DNA of 42,559 bases, from NCBI GenBank assembly GCA_031365725.1, contig JANLYQ010000061.1, positions 1 through 42,559 of the forward strand. Reading direction: 5' to 3'. The notes under the pieces were generated by a model, which saw nothing but the letters and a program-made list of their open reading frames with translations, had not been told where the DNA came from and did no database searches. This DNA is from JANLYQ01 sp031365725 (GTDB taxonomy: Bacteria > Actinomycetota > Actinomycetes > JACCUZ01). Shown here one piece after another: positions 8,272 to 16,701 of the stretch (position 1 is its first letter; every line of letters begins with the position of its first letter). The position numbers and the translations under genes were made by a program.

Positions 8272-9540
8272 ATGCTGGACCTCACGCTGCTGCGAGACGA
8301 CCCCGAGGCCGTGCGCGCCTCCCAGCGCGCGCGGCGGGAGGACCCTGACCTCGTCGACCAGGTGCTGGCCGCCGACGCCCGGCGGCGGGCGGCGATCGTG
8401 GCCTTCGAGGCGGTGCGCGGCGAGCAGAAGACCCTCGGCCGTCAGGTGGCGGGCGCCCAGGGTGAGCAGAAGGCCGCCTTGCTGGCCCGCACCAAGGACC
8501 TGGCGGTGCAGGTCAAGGCCACGGAGAGCGAGCAGGTCGTGGCCACTGCAGAGATGACGGCGCTGATGGAGCAGCTGTCCAACGTCACCGAACCTGGTGT
8601 CCCGGCGGGCGGTGAGGACGACTACGTCGTGCTGGAGACCGTGGGTGAGCCGGCGGCCTTCGACTTCGCACCGCGCGACCATCTCGAGATCGGTGAGCGG
8701 CTCGGCGCCATCGACACGGCACGCGGAGCCAAGGTCTCCGGCGCGCGCTTCTACTACCTCACCGGCGTCGGCGCTCAGCTGCAGCTCGCGATGCTCAACC
8801 TGGCGATGACCCAGGCCTTGGAGGCCGGCTTCATCCCCGTCGTACCTCCCGTGCTCGTCAAGCCCGAAGCCATGGCCGGCACCGGTTTCCTGGCTCAAGC
8901 CGCCGAGAACGTCTACCACCTGCCCGAGGAGGACCTCTATCTCGTCGGCACCTCCGAGGTGCCACTCGCGGCCTTCCACATGGACGAGGTCATCGACGCC
9001 GGACGACTGCCGCTGCGCTACGCCGGCTGGTCGACCTGCTTCCGCAAGGAGGCCGGGTCCTACGGCAAGGACACCCGCGGCATCCTGCGCGTCCACCAGT
9101 TCGACAAGATCGAGATGTTCTCGTACGTCGATCCCGCCGACGCCCCGGCCGAGCACCTGCGTCTGCTGGAGTGGGAGAAAGCCATGCTGGCCAAGGTGGA
9201 GCTGCCCTACCGCGTCATCGACGTCGCGGCCGGTGACCTCGGCGGGTCGGCCGCGCGCAAGTACGACTGCGAGGCGTGGGTGCCGACCCAGGGTCGCTAT
9301 CGCGAGCTGACCTCGACGTCGAACTGCACGACCTTCCAGTCGCGTCGGCTGCGGGTGCGCATGCGCGACGCCGAGGGCACCCGCCCGCTCGCCACCCTTA
9401 ACGGCACCCTCGCCACCACCAGGTGGATCGTCGCGATCCTGGAGAACCACCAGCAGGCAGACGGCTCGGTGGTCGTGCCGGTGGCGCTGCGGCCGTTCAT
9501 GGGCGGGCGTGAGGTGCTGGAGCCGGTGTCGTCGTCGTGA
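8272..9540 (+). CDS. serS: Serine-tRNA ligase
   Basis: Charges tRNA-Ser with serine. The 422-residue protein has the N-terminal helical hairpin arm (about 1-105, starting MLDLTLLRDDPEAVRAS) and a class II catalytic core. TSEVPLAAFHMDEV, the motif 2 loop FRKEAGSYGKDTRGILRVHQF and motif 3 LNGTLATTRWIVAILENHQ are all intact. The start at 8272 is where homology begins; an upstream GTG adds residues not found in the family. It overlaps the next gene by 4 bp. Confidence 0.97.
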   Translation: MLDLTLLRDDPEAVRASQRARREDPDLVDQVLAADARRRAAIVAFEAVRGEQKTLGRQVAGAQGEQKAALLARTKDLAVQVKATESEQVVATAEMTALMEQLSNVTEPGVPAGGEDDYVVLETVGEPAAFDFAPRDHLEIGERLGAIDTARGAKVSGARFYYLTGVGAQLQLAMLNLAMTQALEAGFIPVVPPVLVKPEAMAGTGFLAQAAENVYHLPEEDLYLVGTSEVPLAAFHMDEVIDAGRLPLRYAGWSTCFRKEAGSYGKDTRGILRVHQFDKIEMFSYVDPADAPAEHLRLLEWEKAMLAKVELPYRVIDVAAGDLGGSAARKYDCEAWVPTQGRYRELTSTSNCTTFQSRRLRVRMRDAEGTRPLATLNGTLATTRWIVAILENHQQADGSVVVPVALRPFMGGREVLEPVSSS

Positions 9541-10664
9541 CCGGGCCGGGCGACCCAGGCGTGTCGACGGCCGGTCCCCCGGACCCCACCGGACCCACGC
9601 TGCGCGAGCTGCGGCTGGGCGCTATTCGCTTCTTGGGGAGCCACGGGCACCGGCCGCCCGCGGTCGTGCTCACCGAGATGACCGACGTCCTGGGCGAGAT
9701 CGAGCCCGACCGCTACGGCGAGGACGGGGTGGTGGGCGAGCTCGAGAGCGAGCTGGCGATGCTGCTCGGCAAGCCGGCCGCTGTCCTCATGCCCAGCGGC
9801 ACGATGGCCCAGCAGATCGCGCTGCGGGTGCACGCCGATCGCACCGGACGCCGCACCGTGCTCTGGCACCCGACCTGTCATGTCGGGCTGTGGGAGGACC
9901 AGGCAGCCGAGCGCCTGCACGGGCTGCACGGTCGGCCCGTCGGCGACGCGCGGGCGCTGGTCACCCTCAAGGACCTGCAGGAGGTCGCCGAGCCGGCAGC
10001 GGCCCTGCTGATCGAGCTGCCGCAACGCGAGATCGGCGGCCGGCTGCCTGCCTGGGACGACCTCGTGGCTCAGGTGGGGTGGGCGCGCGAGCGCGGCACT
10101 GCGCTGCACCTCGACGGCGCGCGGCTGTTCGAGTCGCTGCCGTTCTACGGGCGGTCGGCGGCCGAGGTCGCGGCGCTGTTCGACAGCGTCTACGTCTCGC
10201 TCTACAAAGGACTCGGGGGTCTCGCCGGCTGTGTGCTCGCCGGCGACGAGACGTTGGTGGGGCAGGCCCGTGAGTGGCGGCACCGGCACGGCGGCACGCT
10301 GTTCGAGATGTGGCCCTACGCCGCGGCCGGGCTCGCGGGGCTCCGGCTCCGGGCGCCGCGGATGCCGGCGTACGTCGAACATGCCCGGGCTATCGCTGCC
10401 GCGCTGACCGACGTACCCGGCGTCGAGGTCGTGCCCGCGCCGCCGGTCACGCCGATGATGCACCTGTATCTGCGCGGCCATGCTGACACCCTCGACTCGG
10501 CCCTTCGCCGGATCGCCACCGAGCAAGGCCTGTGGACCTGGGGTTCGACCTCGCGCACCGACCTGCCGACCTGGCAGGTCGTGGAGCTGTCGGTCGGTGA
10601 CGCCACGCTCGAGTTCGCACCGATCGAGGTCGCGGCGATCGTGACTGACATCCTGTCCGGGTGA
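9537..10664 (+). CDS. Threonine aldolase / beta-eliminating lyase family PLP enzyme
   Basis: A 375-residue fold-type I PLP enzyme of the threonine-aldolase family (cleaves L-threonine or beta-hydroxy amino acids to glycine plus aldehyde). Visible elements are EPDRYGEDGVVGELE, the cofactor loop LMPSGTMAQQIAL, LDGARLFES with the PLP-binding aspartate, and VSLYKGLGGLAG containing the Schiff-base lysine. The first 20 residues are Pro/Gly-rich and weakly conserved in appearance. The GTG start shares GTGA with the serS stop, so it is translationally coupled to serS. Substrate specificity is not predictable. Confidence 0.85.
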   Translation: MTGPGDPGVSTAGPPDPTGPTLRELRLGAIRFLGSHGHRPPAVVLTEMTDVLGEIEPDRYGEDGVVGELESELAMLLGKPAAVLMPSGTMAQQIALRVHADRTGRRTVLWHPTCHVGLWEDQAAERLHGLHGRPVGDARALVTLKDLQEVAEPAAALLIELPQREIGGRLPAWDDLVAQVGWARERGTALHLDGARLFESLPFYGRSAAEVAALFDSVYVSLYKGLGGLAGCVLAGDETLVGQAREWRHRHGGTLFEMWPYAAAGLAGLRLRAPRMPAYVEHARAIAAALTDVPGVEVVPAPPVTPMMHLYLRGHADTLDSALRRIATEQGLWTWGSTSRTDLPTWQVVELSVGDATLEFAPIEVAAIVTDILSG

Positions 10665-11677
10665 CCGTGCGGGTGAAGGTGCCGCCGCTGCGGCGCCTGC
10701 TGACCCGTGGCGTGGTCCTCGTGGTCGCTGCGATCGCGTTGTACATCGTGGCGCCGAGCCTGCTGGCCCTGCTGCACGCGGTGCCGCGGCTGGGTGACGT
10801 GGCTGCCTGGTGGTTCCTGGTCGTGGTGGCTGCGGAGCTGGCCAGCTTCGTCTCGCTCTGGGCCCTGCTGCGCATCGCGTTGCGCACCCGCGCATGGTTC
10901 GTCGTGGCGGTGTCGCAGCTGGCGGGCAACGCGGCGAGCCGGGTGCTGCCGGGCGGTGCGGCGGCCGGTGGGGTCGTGCAGGGGGGCGTGCTGGTGCGGT
11001 CGGGCTATCCGGTGACCGCCGTCGGCGCCGTGCTCTCGGCCACCGGGCTGCTGACCACCGGCGTGCTGTTCGCCCTGCCGGTGCTGGTGATCCCGGCCAT
11101 GCTCACCGGCCTTGCGGTGCCCGGCGAGCTCGAAGCCGGCCTGCTGGTCTCGCTGGTGATCGCCGCGCTGCTGGTGGGTGTCGGGTCAGCCGTGCTCTGG
11201 TCGGACCGGGTGGCCAGCCGGTTGGCCCGGGTCATCGCCTGGCTGGTCGTGCGCGTCGCACCGGCCGGTGGCCGCCGGCGGCAGGGCGCCCTCGCGCGAC
11301 GACTGGTGGGCGAGCGCGACGAGATCCGGCGGGCGTTCGATGGCCACTGGCTGGCCGGTCTCGCGGCCGCTGCCGGCAACCGGATGTTCGACGTGGCGGC
11401 TTTGGTCGCGTCGCTGCTGGCGGTCGGTGGTGAGGCCGACCCGTTCCTGGTGCTGCTGGCCTACGTGGTGTCGCTGGCGCTGGCGTTGGTGCCGATCACC
11501 CCGGGCGGTCTCGGCTTCGTCGAGGCCGGGTTGACCAGCCTGCTCGTCGTCGCCGGTGCGACCGCCGAGCAGGCAGTGGTCGCGACGCTGCTCTATCGCC
11601 TGGCGTCGTTCTGGTTGCCGATCCCGCTCGGTCTGCTCGCCTGGGGTGGGTGGCGCGCCAGTCGGCGTACGGCGTGA
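10661..11677 (+). CDS. Flippase-like (LPG synthase TM / UPF0104) membrane protein
   Basis: A 338-residue integral membrane protein with about eight hydrophobic segments. The signature ITPGGLGFVEAGLTSLL near residues 285-301 and the region NAASRVLPGGAAAGGVVQ (about 88-105) are typical of the lysylphosphatidylglycerol synthetase transmembrane / UPF0104 family. It lacks the cytosolic aminoacyl-transfer domain of MprF, so it may be a lipid flippase rather than a synthase. It overlaps the preceding aldolase stop codon by 4 bp and completes a three-gene operon with serS. The next gene, trpB2, is convergent only 9 bp away. Confidence 0.82.
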   Translation: MTVRVKVPPLRRLLTRGVVLVVAAIALYIVAPSLLALLHAVPRLGDVAAWWFLVVVAAELASFVSLWALLRIALRTRAWFVVAVSQLAGNAASRVLPGGAAAGGVVQGGVLVRSGYPVTAVGAVLSATGLLTTGVLFALPVLVIPAMLTGLAVPGELEAGLLVSLVIAALLVGVGSAVLWSDRVASRLARVIAWLVVRVAPAGGRRRQGALARRLVGERDEIRRAFDGHWLAGLAAAAGNRMFDVAALVASLLAVGGEADPFLVLLAYVVSLALALVPITPGGLGFVEAGLTSLLVVAGATAEQAVVATLLYRLASFWLPIPLGLLAWGGWRASRRTA

Positions 11678-11686
11678 GGGGCTTGT

Positions 11687-13051
11687 TTACAGGTCGATCT
11701 GCGGCAACCGGGTCAGCGGCTCGGCGAAGCGCGCGTCGGTGAGCTCCTCGTCGACCATGCGCCCGCCGAGGTAGGCGTCGTAGGCCGCCATGTCGAAGTG
11801 GCCGTGTCCGCAGAGCGCGGTGAGGATGACCTTCTCCTCCCCGGACTCCTTGCAGGCCATGGCTTCCCGGATGCAGGCGGCCAGTGCGTGGGTCGGTTCG
11901 GGCGCCGGCACGATGCCCTCGGTGCGGGCGAATTGGATCGCGGCGGCGAAGCACTCGGTCTGCGGGATCGCGACCGCCTCCATGAGACCGAGCTCGTAGA
12001 TGTGGGAGATCAGCGGGCTCATGCCGTGGTAGCGCAGGCCGCCGGCGTGGATGGGGTCGGGGATGAAGTCGTGGCCGAGGGTGTGCATCTTCATCAAGGG
12101 GGTGAAGCCGGCCGTGTCGCCGAAGTCGTAGGCGTAGGTGCCGCGGGTCAGCGACGGGCACGAGGCCGGCTCGACCGCACGGATGGTCGGGTTCATCTTG
12201 CCGGCGAGCTTCTCTCGCAGGAACGGGAACGACAGGCCGGCGAAGTTCGAGCCGCCGCCGGTGCAGCCGACGATGAGGTCCGGGGTGTCACCGGCTTTCG
12301 CCATCTGCAGCAAGGCTTCCTCACCGATGATGGTCTGGTGCAGCAGCACATGGTTGAGCACGCTGCCCAGCGCGTAGTGCACCGTCGGGTCACCGACCGC
12401 GGCCTCGACCGCCTCGCTGATCGCGATGCCGAGGCTGCCGGGGTGCTGCGGGTCGTCGGCGAGGATCTTGCGACCGCTCTCGGTGAGGTCACTGGGACTG
12501 CGGTGCACCGTGGCGCCGAAGGTCTCGATCATCGAGCGCCGGTAGGGCTTGGCGTCGTACGACGCCCCGACCTGCCACACCTCGCACTCGAGGTCGAACA
12601 GCGCGCAGGCAAAGGCGAGGGCGGTGCCCCACTGACCGGCACCGGTCTCGGTCGTCAGCTTGGTGACGCCGGACTTCTTGTTGTAGAACGCCTGCGGCAC
12701 GGCGGTGTTCGGCTTGTGCGAGCCGGCCGGTGACACGCCTTCGTACTTGTAGTAGATCCGCGCCGGGGTGCCGAGCGCCTTCTCCAGGCGATGTGCACGG
12801 AACAGTGGCGACGGCCGCCACTGCCGGTAGACGTCGAGCACCTCGTCGGGGATGTCGACATAGCTGTCCTGCGTGACCTCTTGCATGATCAGGTCCATCG
12901 GGAAGAGCGGCGCCAGGTCGTCGGGCCCGACCGGCTGGTGCGTGCCGGGGTGCAGCGGCGGCGGTGGGGGGCTCGGCAGGTCGGGGATGATGTTGTACCA
13001 ACGGGTCGGCATCTCCGCCTCGTCGAGCATGATCTTGTGCTGGTCGGCCAC
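11687..13051 (-). CDS. TrpB2-type tryptophan synthase beta-like enzyme
   Basis: A 454-residue PLP enzyme of the TrpB2 class, longer than classic TrpB (about 400). SPAGSHKPNTAV carries the PLP lysine, TETGAGQWGTALAFAC is the substrate-threonine/serine region and GCTGGGSNFAGL is the phosphate-binding loop. The TrpB2-specific N-terminal extension (MPTRWYNIIPDLP) is present. TrpB2 enzymes make tryptophan from indole and serine, or act in other beta-replacements, without a TrpA partner. No other trp gene is nearby, which supports a stand-alone role. The GTG start at 13051 has GAGGGAG upstream at good spacing. Confidence 0.9.
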   Translation of the reverse strand: MADQHKIMLDEAEMPTRWYNIIPDLPSPPPPPLHPGTHQPVGPDDLAPLFPMDLIMQEVTQDSYVDIPDEVLDVYRQWRPSPLFRAHRLEKALGTPARIYYKYEGVSPAGSHKPNTAVPQAFYNKKSGVTKLTTETGAGQWGTALAFACALFDLECEVWQVGASYDAKPYRRSMIETFGATVHRSPSDLTESGRKILADDPQHPGSLGIAISEAVEAAVGDPTVHYALGSVLNHVLLHQTIIGEEALLQMAKAGDTPDLIVGCTGGGSNFAGLSFPFLREKLAGKMNPTIRAVEPASCPSLTRGTYAYDFGDTAGFTPLMKMHTLGHDFIPDPIHAGGLRYHGMSPLISHIYELGLMEAVAIPQTECFAAAIQFARTEGIVPAPEPTHALAACIREAMACKESGEEKVILTALCGHGHFDMAAYDAYLGGRMVDEELTDARFAEPLTRLPQIDL

Positions 13052-13147
13052 CGTGCTCCCTCTCGCTGTCGCTGTGTCTGCCTCGCCCCCGCCGGTGACG
13101 CTAGTGGCGGGTGGCAGCTGCGGGAAGGCGTCGGGGAGGATCGTCTC

Positions 13148-13948
13148 GTGACCACCCCCCCACCGCTGCTCGTTGCGACCGACCTCGACGGCACAGTGGT
13201 GAGTCACGACGGGGTGATGACCGACCGCACCGTGGCGGCACTTCGAGGTGTCGCCGCACTGGGGGTGCCGGTCGTGTTCGTCACCGGCCGCCCGGCTCGC
13301 TGGATGGCCGACGTCGCCGAGCAGACCGGACACACCGGGCTCGCGGTCTGCGCCAACGGTGCTGTGCTCTACGACCTGGCTGCGGACGAGATCGTCTTCC
13401 ACGACCCGATCGCCATCTCCGTCGGGCTCGACGTGGCGAGCCGGCTGCGGGCGGCCATCCCCGGCATCGCCTTCGCCGTCGAAACCATGGACGGCTTTGC
13501 CCACGAACCGACGTACCTCGCACGCTGGGACGCGGGTTTCGAGCGCGAGGTGGCGCCGCTGGAGGAGATCTACCTCGCGCCGGCGCTCAAGCTGCTCGCC
13601 CGGCATGAGGCGATGGGTCCGGACGAGCTGCTGGCGGCTGCGCAGGCCGAGGTCGGCGACCTCGTCACGCTGACGCACTCCTCGACCACGGCGCTGCTGG
13701 AGATGTCGGCGGCCGGGGTGTCGAAGGCGACCGGGCTGGCGCGCTTTGCCCAGCGGCACGGTGTCGCGGCGGCAGACGTCGTCGCCTTCGGGGACATGCC
13801 CAACGACCTGCCGATGCTGGCGTGGGCCGGTCGCTCGTACGCCGTCCGCACCGGGCATCCGGAGGTCCTCGCGGCGGTCACCGGTCGGGTGGACCCGCCC
13901 GAGGAGAACGGTGTCGCCCGGGAGCTGGAACGCCTCTTCGCCCTTTAG
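13148..13948 (+). CDS. HAD-superfamily Cof-type phosphatase
   Basis: A 266-residue hydrolase of the Cof/IIB subfamily. Motif I is ATDLDGTVVSHDG (Asp nucleophile near residue 11), motif II FVTGRPARW, motif III the lysine in GVSKATGL, and motif IV FGDMPNDLPML with acidic residues for Mg2+. The large cap domain between motifs II and III is typical of sugar- or nucleotide-phosphate phosphatases. The GTG at 13148 has GGGGAGG 8 nt upstream. It is divergent from trpB2 and convergent with bpa. Confidence 0.88.
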   Translation: MTTPPPLLVATDLDGTVVSHDGVMTDRTVAALRGVAALGVPVVFVTGRPARWMADVAEQTGHTGLAVCANGAVLYDLAADEIVFHDPIAISVGLDVASRLRAAIPGIAFAVETMDGFAHEPTYLARWDAGFEREVAPLEEIYLAPALKLLARHEAMGPDELLAAAQAEVGDLVTLTHSSTTALLEMSAAGVSKATGLARFAQRHGVAAADVVAFGDMPNDLPMLAWAGRSYAVRTGHPEVLAAVTGRVDPPEENGVARELERLFAL

Positions 13949-14025
13949 CCCAGAACCGGGGCGGGGGTGGCGCCATGTCGGTCCTGTGTGAGCAAGCCGA
14001 GACAGGGGTGTGGCGGCCGCCGGGG

Positions 14026-14640
14026 CTAGAGGTACTGGCCGGTGCTGTGCTGGCCGTCGCCACCCATGCCGCCGGGACCCCCGGGGCCACCAGGCCCACC
14101 GGGGCCGCCGTCGGACATCCCGGGCGGCAGCGCCCGACGGCGCATCTCCTCGAACTGGGCGCGGGCCGCCATCTGCTGGGCGAACATCGCGGTCTGGATG
14201 CCGTGGAACAGTCCCTCGAGCCAGCCGACGAGCTGGGCCTGGGCGACCCGCAGCTCGGACTCGGACGGCACGACGTCCTCGGTGAACGGCAGCGAGATGC
14301 GCTCCAGCTCGGCAACGAGCTCGGGCGCGAGGCCTTCCTCCAGCTCCTTGATGGAGCGGGTGTGGATCTCCGCGAGCCGAGCCCGGCTCGCCTCGTCCAG
14401 CGACGACGCGCGTACCTCCTCGAGCAACTGCTTGACCATGCTGCCGATGCGCATCACCTTGGCCGGCTGGTCGACGAGCTCGGTCACCGACCGCTCGTCC
14501 ACCTCGGCCCCGCGAGGCGCCTCGGTGGCCATCCCGTCCGGGCCGACAACCACGATCCGTGGGTCGCGGCTGGCGTCGGCGCTTCCGTGGTCCTGGCTCG
14601 GCTGACCCGGCTGCACCGGCTGCCCTTGCTGTTCCGTCAT
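14026..14640 (-). CDS. bpa: Bacterial proteasome activator Bpa/PafE
   Basis: An ATP-independent ring activator of the actinobacterial 20S proteasome (DUF2587). The 204-residue protein has the conserved helical core (about residues 47-170, for example QPAKVMRIGSMVKQLLEEVR and SELRVAQAQLVGWLEGLFHG) and ends in GQYL, the C-terminal motif that docks into the proteasome alpha-ring. Between them is a Gly/Pro linker with GGPGGPGG repeats. The presence of Bpa predicts a prcAB proteasome elsewhere in this genome. The start at ATG 14640 gives the usual length; the best GGAGG is somewhat far (about 16 nt). Confidence 0.92.
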   Translation of the reverse strand: MTEQQGQPVQPGQPSQDHGSADASRDPRIVVVGPDGMATEAPRGAEVDERSVTELVDQPAKVMRIGSMVKQLLEEVRASSLDEASRARLAEIHTRSIKELEEGLAPELVAELERISLPFTEDVVPSESELRVAQAQLVGWLEGLFHGIQTAMFAQQMAARAQFEEMRRRALPPGMSDGGPGGPGGPGGPGGMGGDGQHSTGQYL

Positions 14641-14714
14641 CCCGCCATCTTGGCCCCCTCCGGTCGCCGACAAACGAGTGGACCCTCCGGCGGACGGGCT
14701 GCCACCCTCGCTCC

Positions 14715-15740
14715 ATGAAGTCACCGCAGGTCACCGCGACGCCCCGGCGGCTGTCGGTCGCCGATCTCGAGGACGTATTTCACCTGCTGGCGGCCAACGA
14801 CGTGGTGTCGCTGGGGACGGTCGACGTCACCCGTGACGACGTCGTCGCTGAGCTCGCCAGGGAGGACCTCGAGGCCTTCGGCTGGTACGACGACCAGCGC
14901 GACGACGATCGCGACGACAATCGCGACGACAACGGCTCGCGGAACGACCCCGGCGGCCAGCAGCCGCGGCTGGCGGCGTGCGGCTGGGTGAGCCGGGAGG
15001 CCGACAGCAACCAGGTCCAGGTGGACCTCTACGTCGACCCGGACGGTGACGACGCCCTCGGCCCGGTCGTCCTGGAGCACCTCGAGGCACGGGCGGCTGG
15101 GCTCGCCGCGGAGGCGGGGCACGTCGCGGCGCGGACCGACACCGGGGTCTACCGCCAGGACGAGCGCACCGCGCGGTGGCTATCGGCCGCCGGCTGGGCG
15201 GTCGGCACGACGTTCACCCGGATGCGGATCGACCTGGAGGATCTCGAGGACGCAGACACCGCCGCACCGGCACCATCCGGCCTCACCGTGCGCCGGGTTC
15301 CGCTCGAGGACGAGCCGGGGCTGCGCGTGGCGCACCGGATCAGCCAGGAGTCCTTCGCCGAGCACTACGGCCACGTGGACCAGACCTGGGAGCACTGGCG
15401 GACGCGGCTGACCGAGCGCGGGGACGACTTCGCCGAGGTGGTCCTGGCCGCGTCGGACGGCGACGACGTCGGGCTGCTGGTGGGCACCCGGCAGTTCGAG
15501 CCCGACCAGGACGCGGGCTATGTCCGCACCCTCGGCGTGCTGCCCGCCAGTCGCGGGCGCGGGGTGGCCAAGGCGCTGCTGCGCGACTACTTCGCTGCCT
15601 GCCGCGCAGCCCGTCGGGTCGCGGTGCTGCTGCACGTCGACATGGCCAACGTCACCGGTGCGCTGCGGCTCTATGAGTCGGTCGGCATGGGCAACGTGCT
15701 GGAGATCGACGCCTGGTGCAAGGGCATGCGCGCGAGCTGA
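14715..15740 (+). CDS. Double-GNAT acetyltransferase
   Basis: A 341-residue protein with two GNAT-like halves, an arrangement shared with mycothiol synthase MshD. The N-terminal half (about 1-160) has degenerate acetyl-CoA features. The C-terminal half (about 190-341) has the intact loop VRTLGVLPASRGRGVAKALL and ALRLYESVGM. An acidic insertion of alternating Arg-Asp-Asp-Asp/Asn (about residues 60-74) is encoded by 12-bp repeats at about 14898-14934 and looks like a strain-specific expansion. Substrate is unknown; MshD identity is possible but the motifs seen do not prove it. It is divergent from bpa. Confidence 0.78.
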   Translation: MKSPQVTATPRRLSVADLEDVFHLLAANDVVSLGTVDVTRDDVVAELAREDLEAFGWYDDQRDDDRDDNRDDNGSRNDPGGQQPRLAACGWVSREADSNQVQVDLYVDPDGDDALGPVVLEHLEARAAGLAAEAGHVAARTDTGVYRQDERTARWLSAAGWAVGTTFTRMRIDLEDLEDADTAAPAPSGLTVRRVPLEDEPGLRVAHRISQESFAEHYGHVDQTWEHWRTRLTERGDDFAEVVLAASDGDDVGLLVGTRQFEPDQDAGYVRTLGVLPASRGRGVAKALLRDYFAACRAARRVAVLLHVDMANVTGALRLYESVGMGNVLEIDAWCKGMRAS

Positions 15741-15769
15741 TGTACAGGAGCGTACACACCTGTACGCTA
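15741..15769 (+). promoter_or_regulatory. Toxin-antitoxin promoter with three phased GTAC boxes
   Basis: GTAC occurs at 15742, 15752 and 15762, exactly 10 bp apart, and arms GTACAGG / CCTGTAC and GCGTAC / GTACGC form overlapping inverted repeats. The region also reads as a promoter: TGTACA (15741-15746), a 17-bp spacer and TACGCT (15764-15769), ending 6 nt before the antitoxin ATG. This is the layout expected of an operator bound by the antitoxin or toxin-antitoxin complex on a leaderless promoter. Confidence 0.6.
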
Positions 15770-15775
15770 TGGAGC

Positions 15776-16066
15776 ATGGCTGTGGTTCGAGTAACCGAAG
15801 CGCGCAGCACGCTGCCGGACCTCATCGCCCGGGTAGAAGGCGGCGAGGAGATCACCCTCACCCGACACGGAACGCCGGTCGCGGTCCTGGTGCGACCCGA
15901 CGCCTTGCGGGTCCGGCGCGCGGCCAGGGCGCTGCACGACGCGGACGTCGTGCACCAGCTTGTTGAGCAGGCCCCCACGACTCCGCCGTGGGAGGGGCGC
16001 GGCTTGGACGTGGCGTGGGCGGAGCGACTCGTCGCCGAGATCCGCGCCGACCGGGATCAGCCGTAG
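15776..16066 (+). CDS. VapB/Phd-type antitoxin
   Basis: A 96-residue antitoxin. The N-terminal 50 residues (VRVTEARSTLPDLIARVEGG, then TRHGTPVAVLV) match the Phd/YefM-type DNA-binding fold. The C-terminal half is charged and probably wraps the toxin. Together with the overlapping PIN gene it forms a type II module. The ATG at 15776 sits 6 nt after a good -10 box and has no ribosome site, which suggests a leaderless mRNA. Autoregulation through the GTAC boxes upstream is expected. Confidence 0.85.
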   Translation: MAVVRVTEARSTLPDLIARVEGGEEITLTRHGTPVAVLVRPDALRVRRAARALHDADVVHQLVEQAPTTPPWEGRGLDVAWAERLVAEIRADRDQP

Positions 16067-16479
16067 TGGACGCGTTCGATGCCGACGTCCTCATCTATGC
16101 GGCGACCCCGGAGCACCCGCTTGGGCACCGCCTGCTGACGTTGTTCAACCAGACCGACCCGGACCAGCCCGTCGGCGTTGGATCGGTGTTCCTGCTGACT
16201 GAGCTTCTCCCGAAGCCACTGCGGCTCGCCGCCGCTCGAGAAACGGTCGCCCTCGCGTCATTGCTGCGACGGCTGGACCTTCGCCCGTTCGACCGCGCTG
16301 CCGCCGACCTGAGTGTCGCCCTAGCCGTGACGCATGGTCTGCGCGCTGTTGACGCGTGTCACCTGGCCACCGCCGTGGTGGCCGGTGCCGATCGCTTCGT
16401 CACCAACAACCGCCGAGACTTCGCCGGGTCGATCACCGAGATCGCGGTGACCTATCCGGACGACTTGCCCACGGACTGA
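16066..16479 (+). CDS. PIN-domain (VapC-like) toxin
   Basis: A 137-residue PIN-domain ribonuclease. Acidic active-site residues are visible in VDAFDADVLIYAA (Asp near residue 7), FLLTELLPK (Glu near 46) and RAVDACHLATA (Asp near 95), followed by FVTNNRRDF. VapC toxins cleave tRNA or rRNA; the target here is unknown. The GTG start shares its G with the antitoxin TAG stop (TAGTG), so translation is coupled. The next gene on the right is convergent. Confidence 0.86.
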   Translation: MDAFDADVLIYAATPEHPLGHRLLTLFNQTDPDQPVGVGSVFLLTELLPKPLRLAAARETVALASLLRRLDLRPFDRAAADLSVALAVTHGLRAVDACHLATAVVAGADRFVTNNRRDFAGSITEIAVTYPDDLPTD

Positions 16480-16633
16480 CGTGAGGTCCCCGGATCCGGC
16501 TGCTGGGTGGCTGGCACCCGGCGGACCTGCAGCCGTCGCTCGGCAAGCACCGCGAGGATCCGCCGGCGCGACGCCCGCTGCTCACGACGTACGTCGATCA
16601 TGCGGCCGTCGACGCGCATCGGTGCCCGCCACG
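16480..16633. other. Intergenic stretch with no supported gene
   Basis: Between the PIN toxin and repeat C is 154 bp. A short minus-strand frame (16452-16652, Arg-rich, overlapping the toxin end by 28 bp) is open, but it has no recognisable family and no good ribosome site. No terminator with a T-tract is seen. Confidence 0.4.
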
Positions 16634-16701
16634 ATGATCGACTGTGCTCCACCGCACCAGACCCGCCGCCGAGGGGGTGTGTCGGCGCACAAAGGAGGTC
16701 A
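16634..16701 (-). repeat. Palindromic repeat family C, copy 1
   Basis: A roughly 68-bp segment beginning ATGATCGACTGTGC aligns without gaps to 35967-36034 at about three-quarters identity. The shared right end is GGTGTGTCGGCGCAC. TGTGC near the left end pairs with GCACA on the right, giving an imperfect hairpin. The element ends at TCA (16699-16701), the stop codon of the minus-strand ABC permease, the same offset (65-67) as in copy 2 relative to ykoE. It probably forms a 3'-end hairpin on the permease mRNA. Confidence 0.7.

Noticed and set aside
13052..14734. Extension of the trpB2 frame upstream across the HAD and bpa genes
   Set aside because: It is out of frame with real genes there, has no homology, and a ribosome site marks GTG 13051 as the start.
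16452..16652. Minus-strand 66-codon Arg-rich ORF
   Set aside because: No family resemblance, weak start, overlaps the PIN gene; too little to call a gene.
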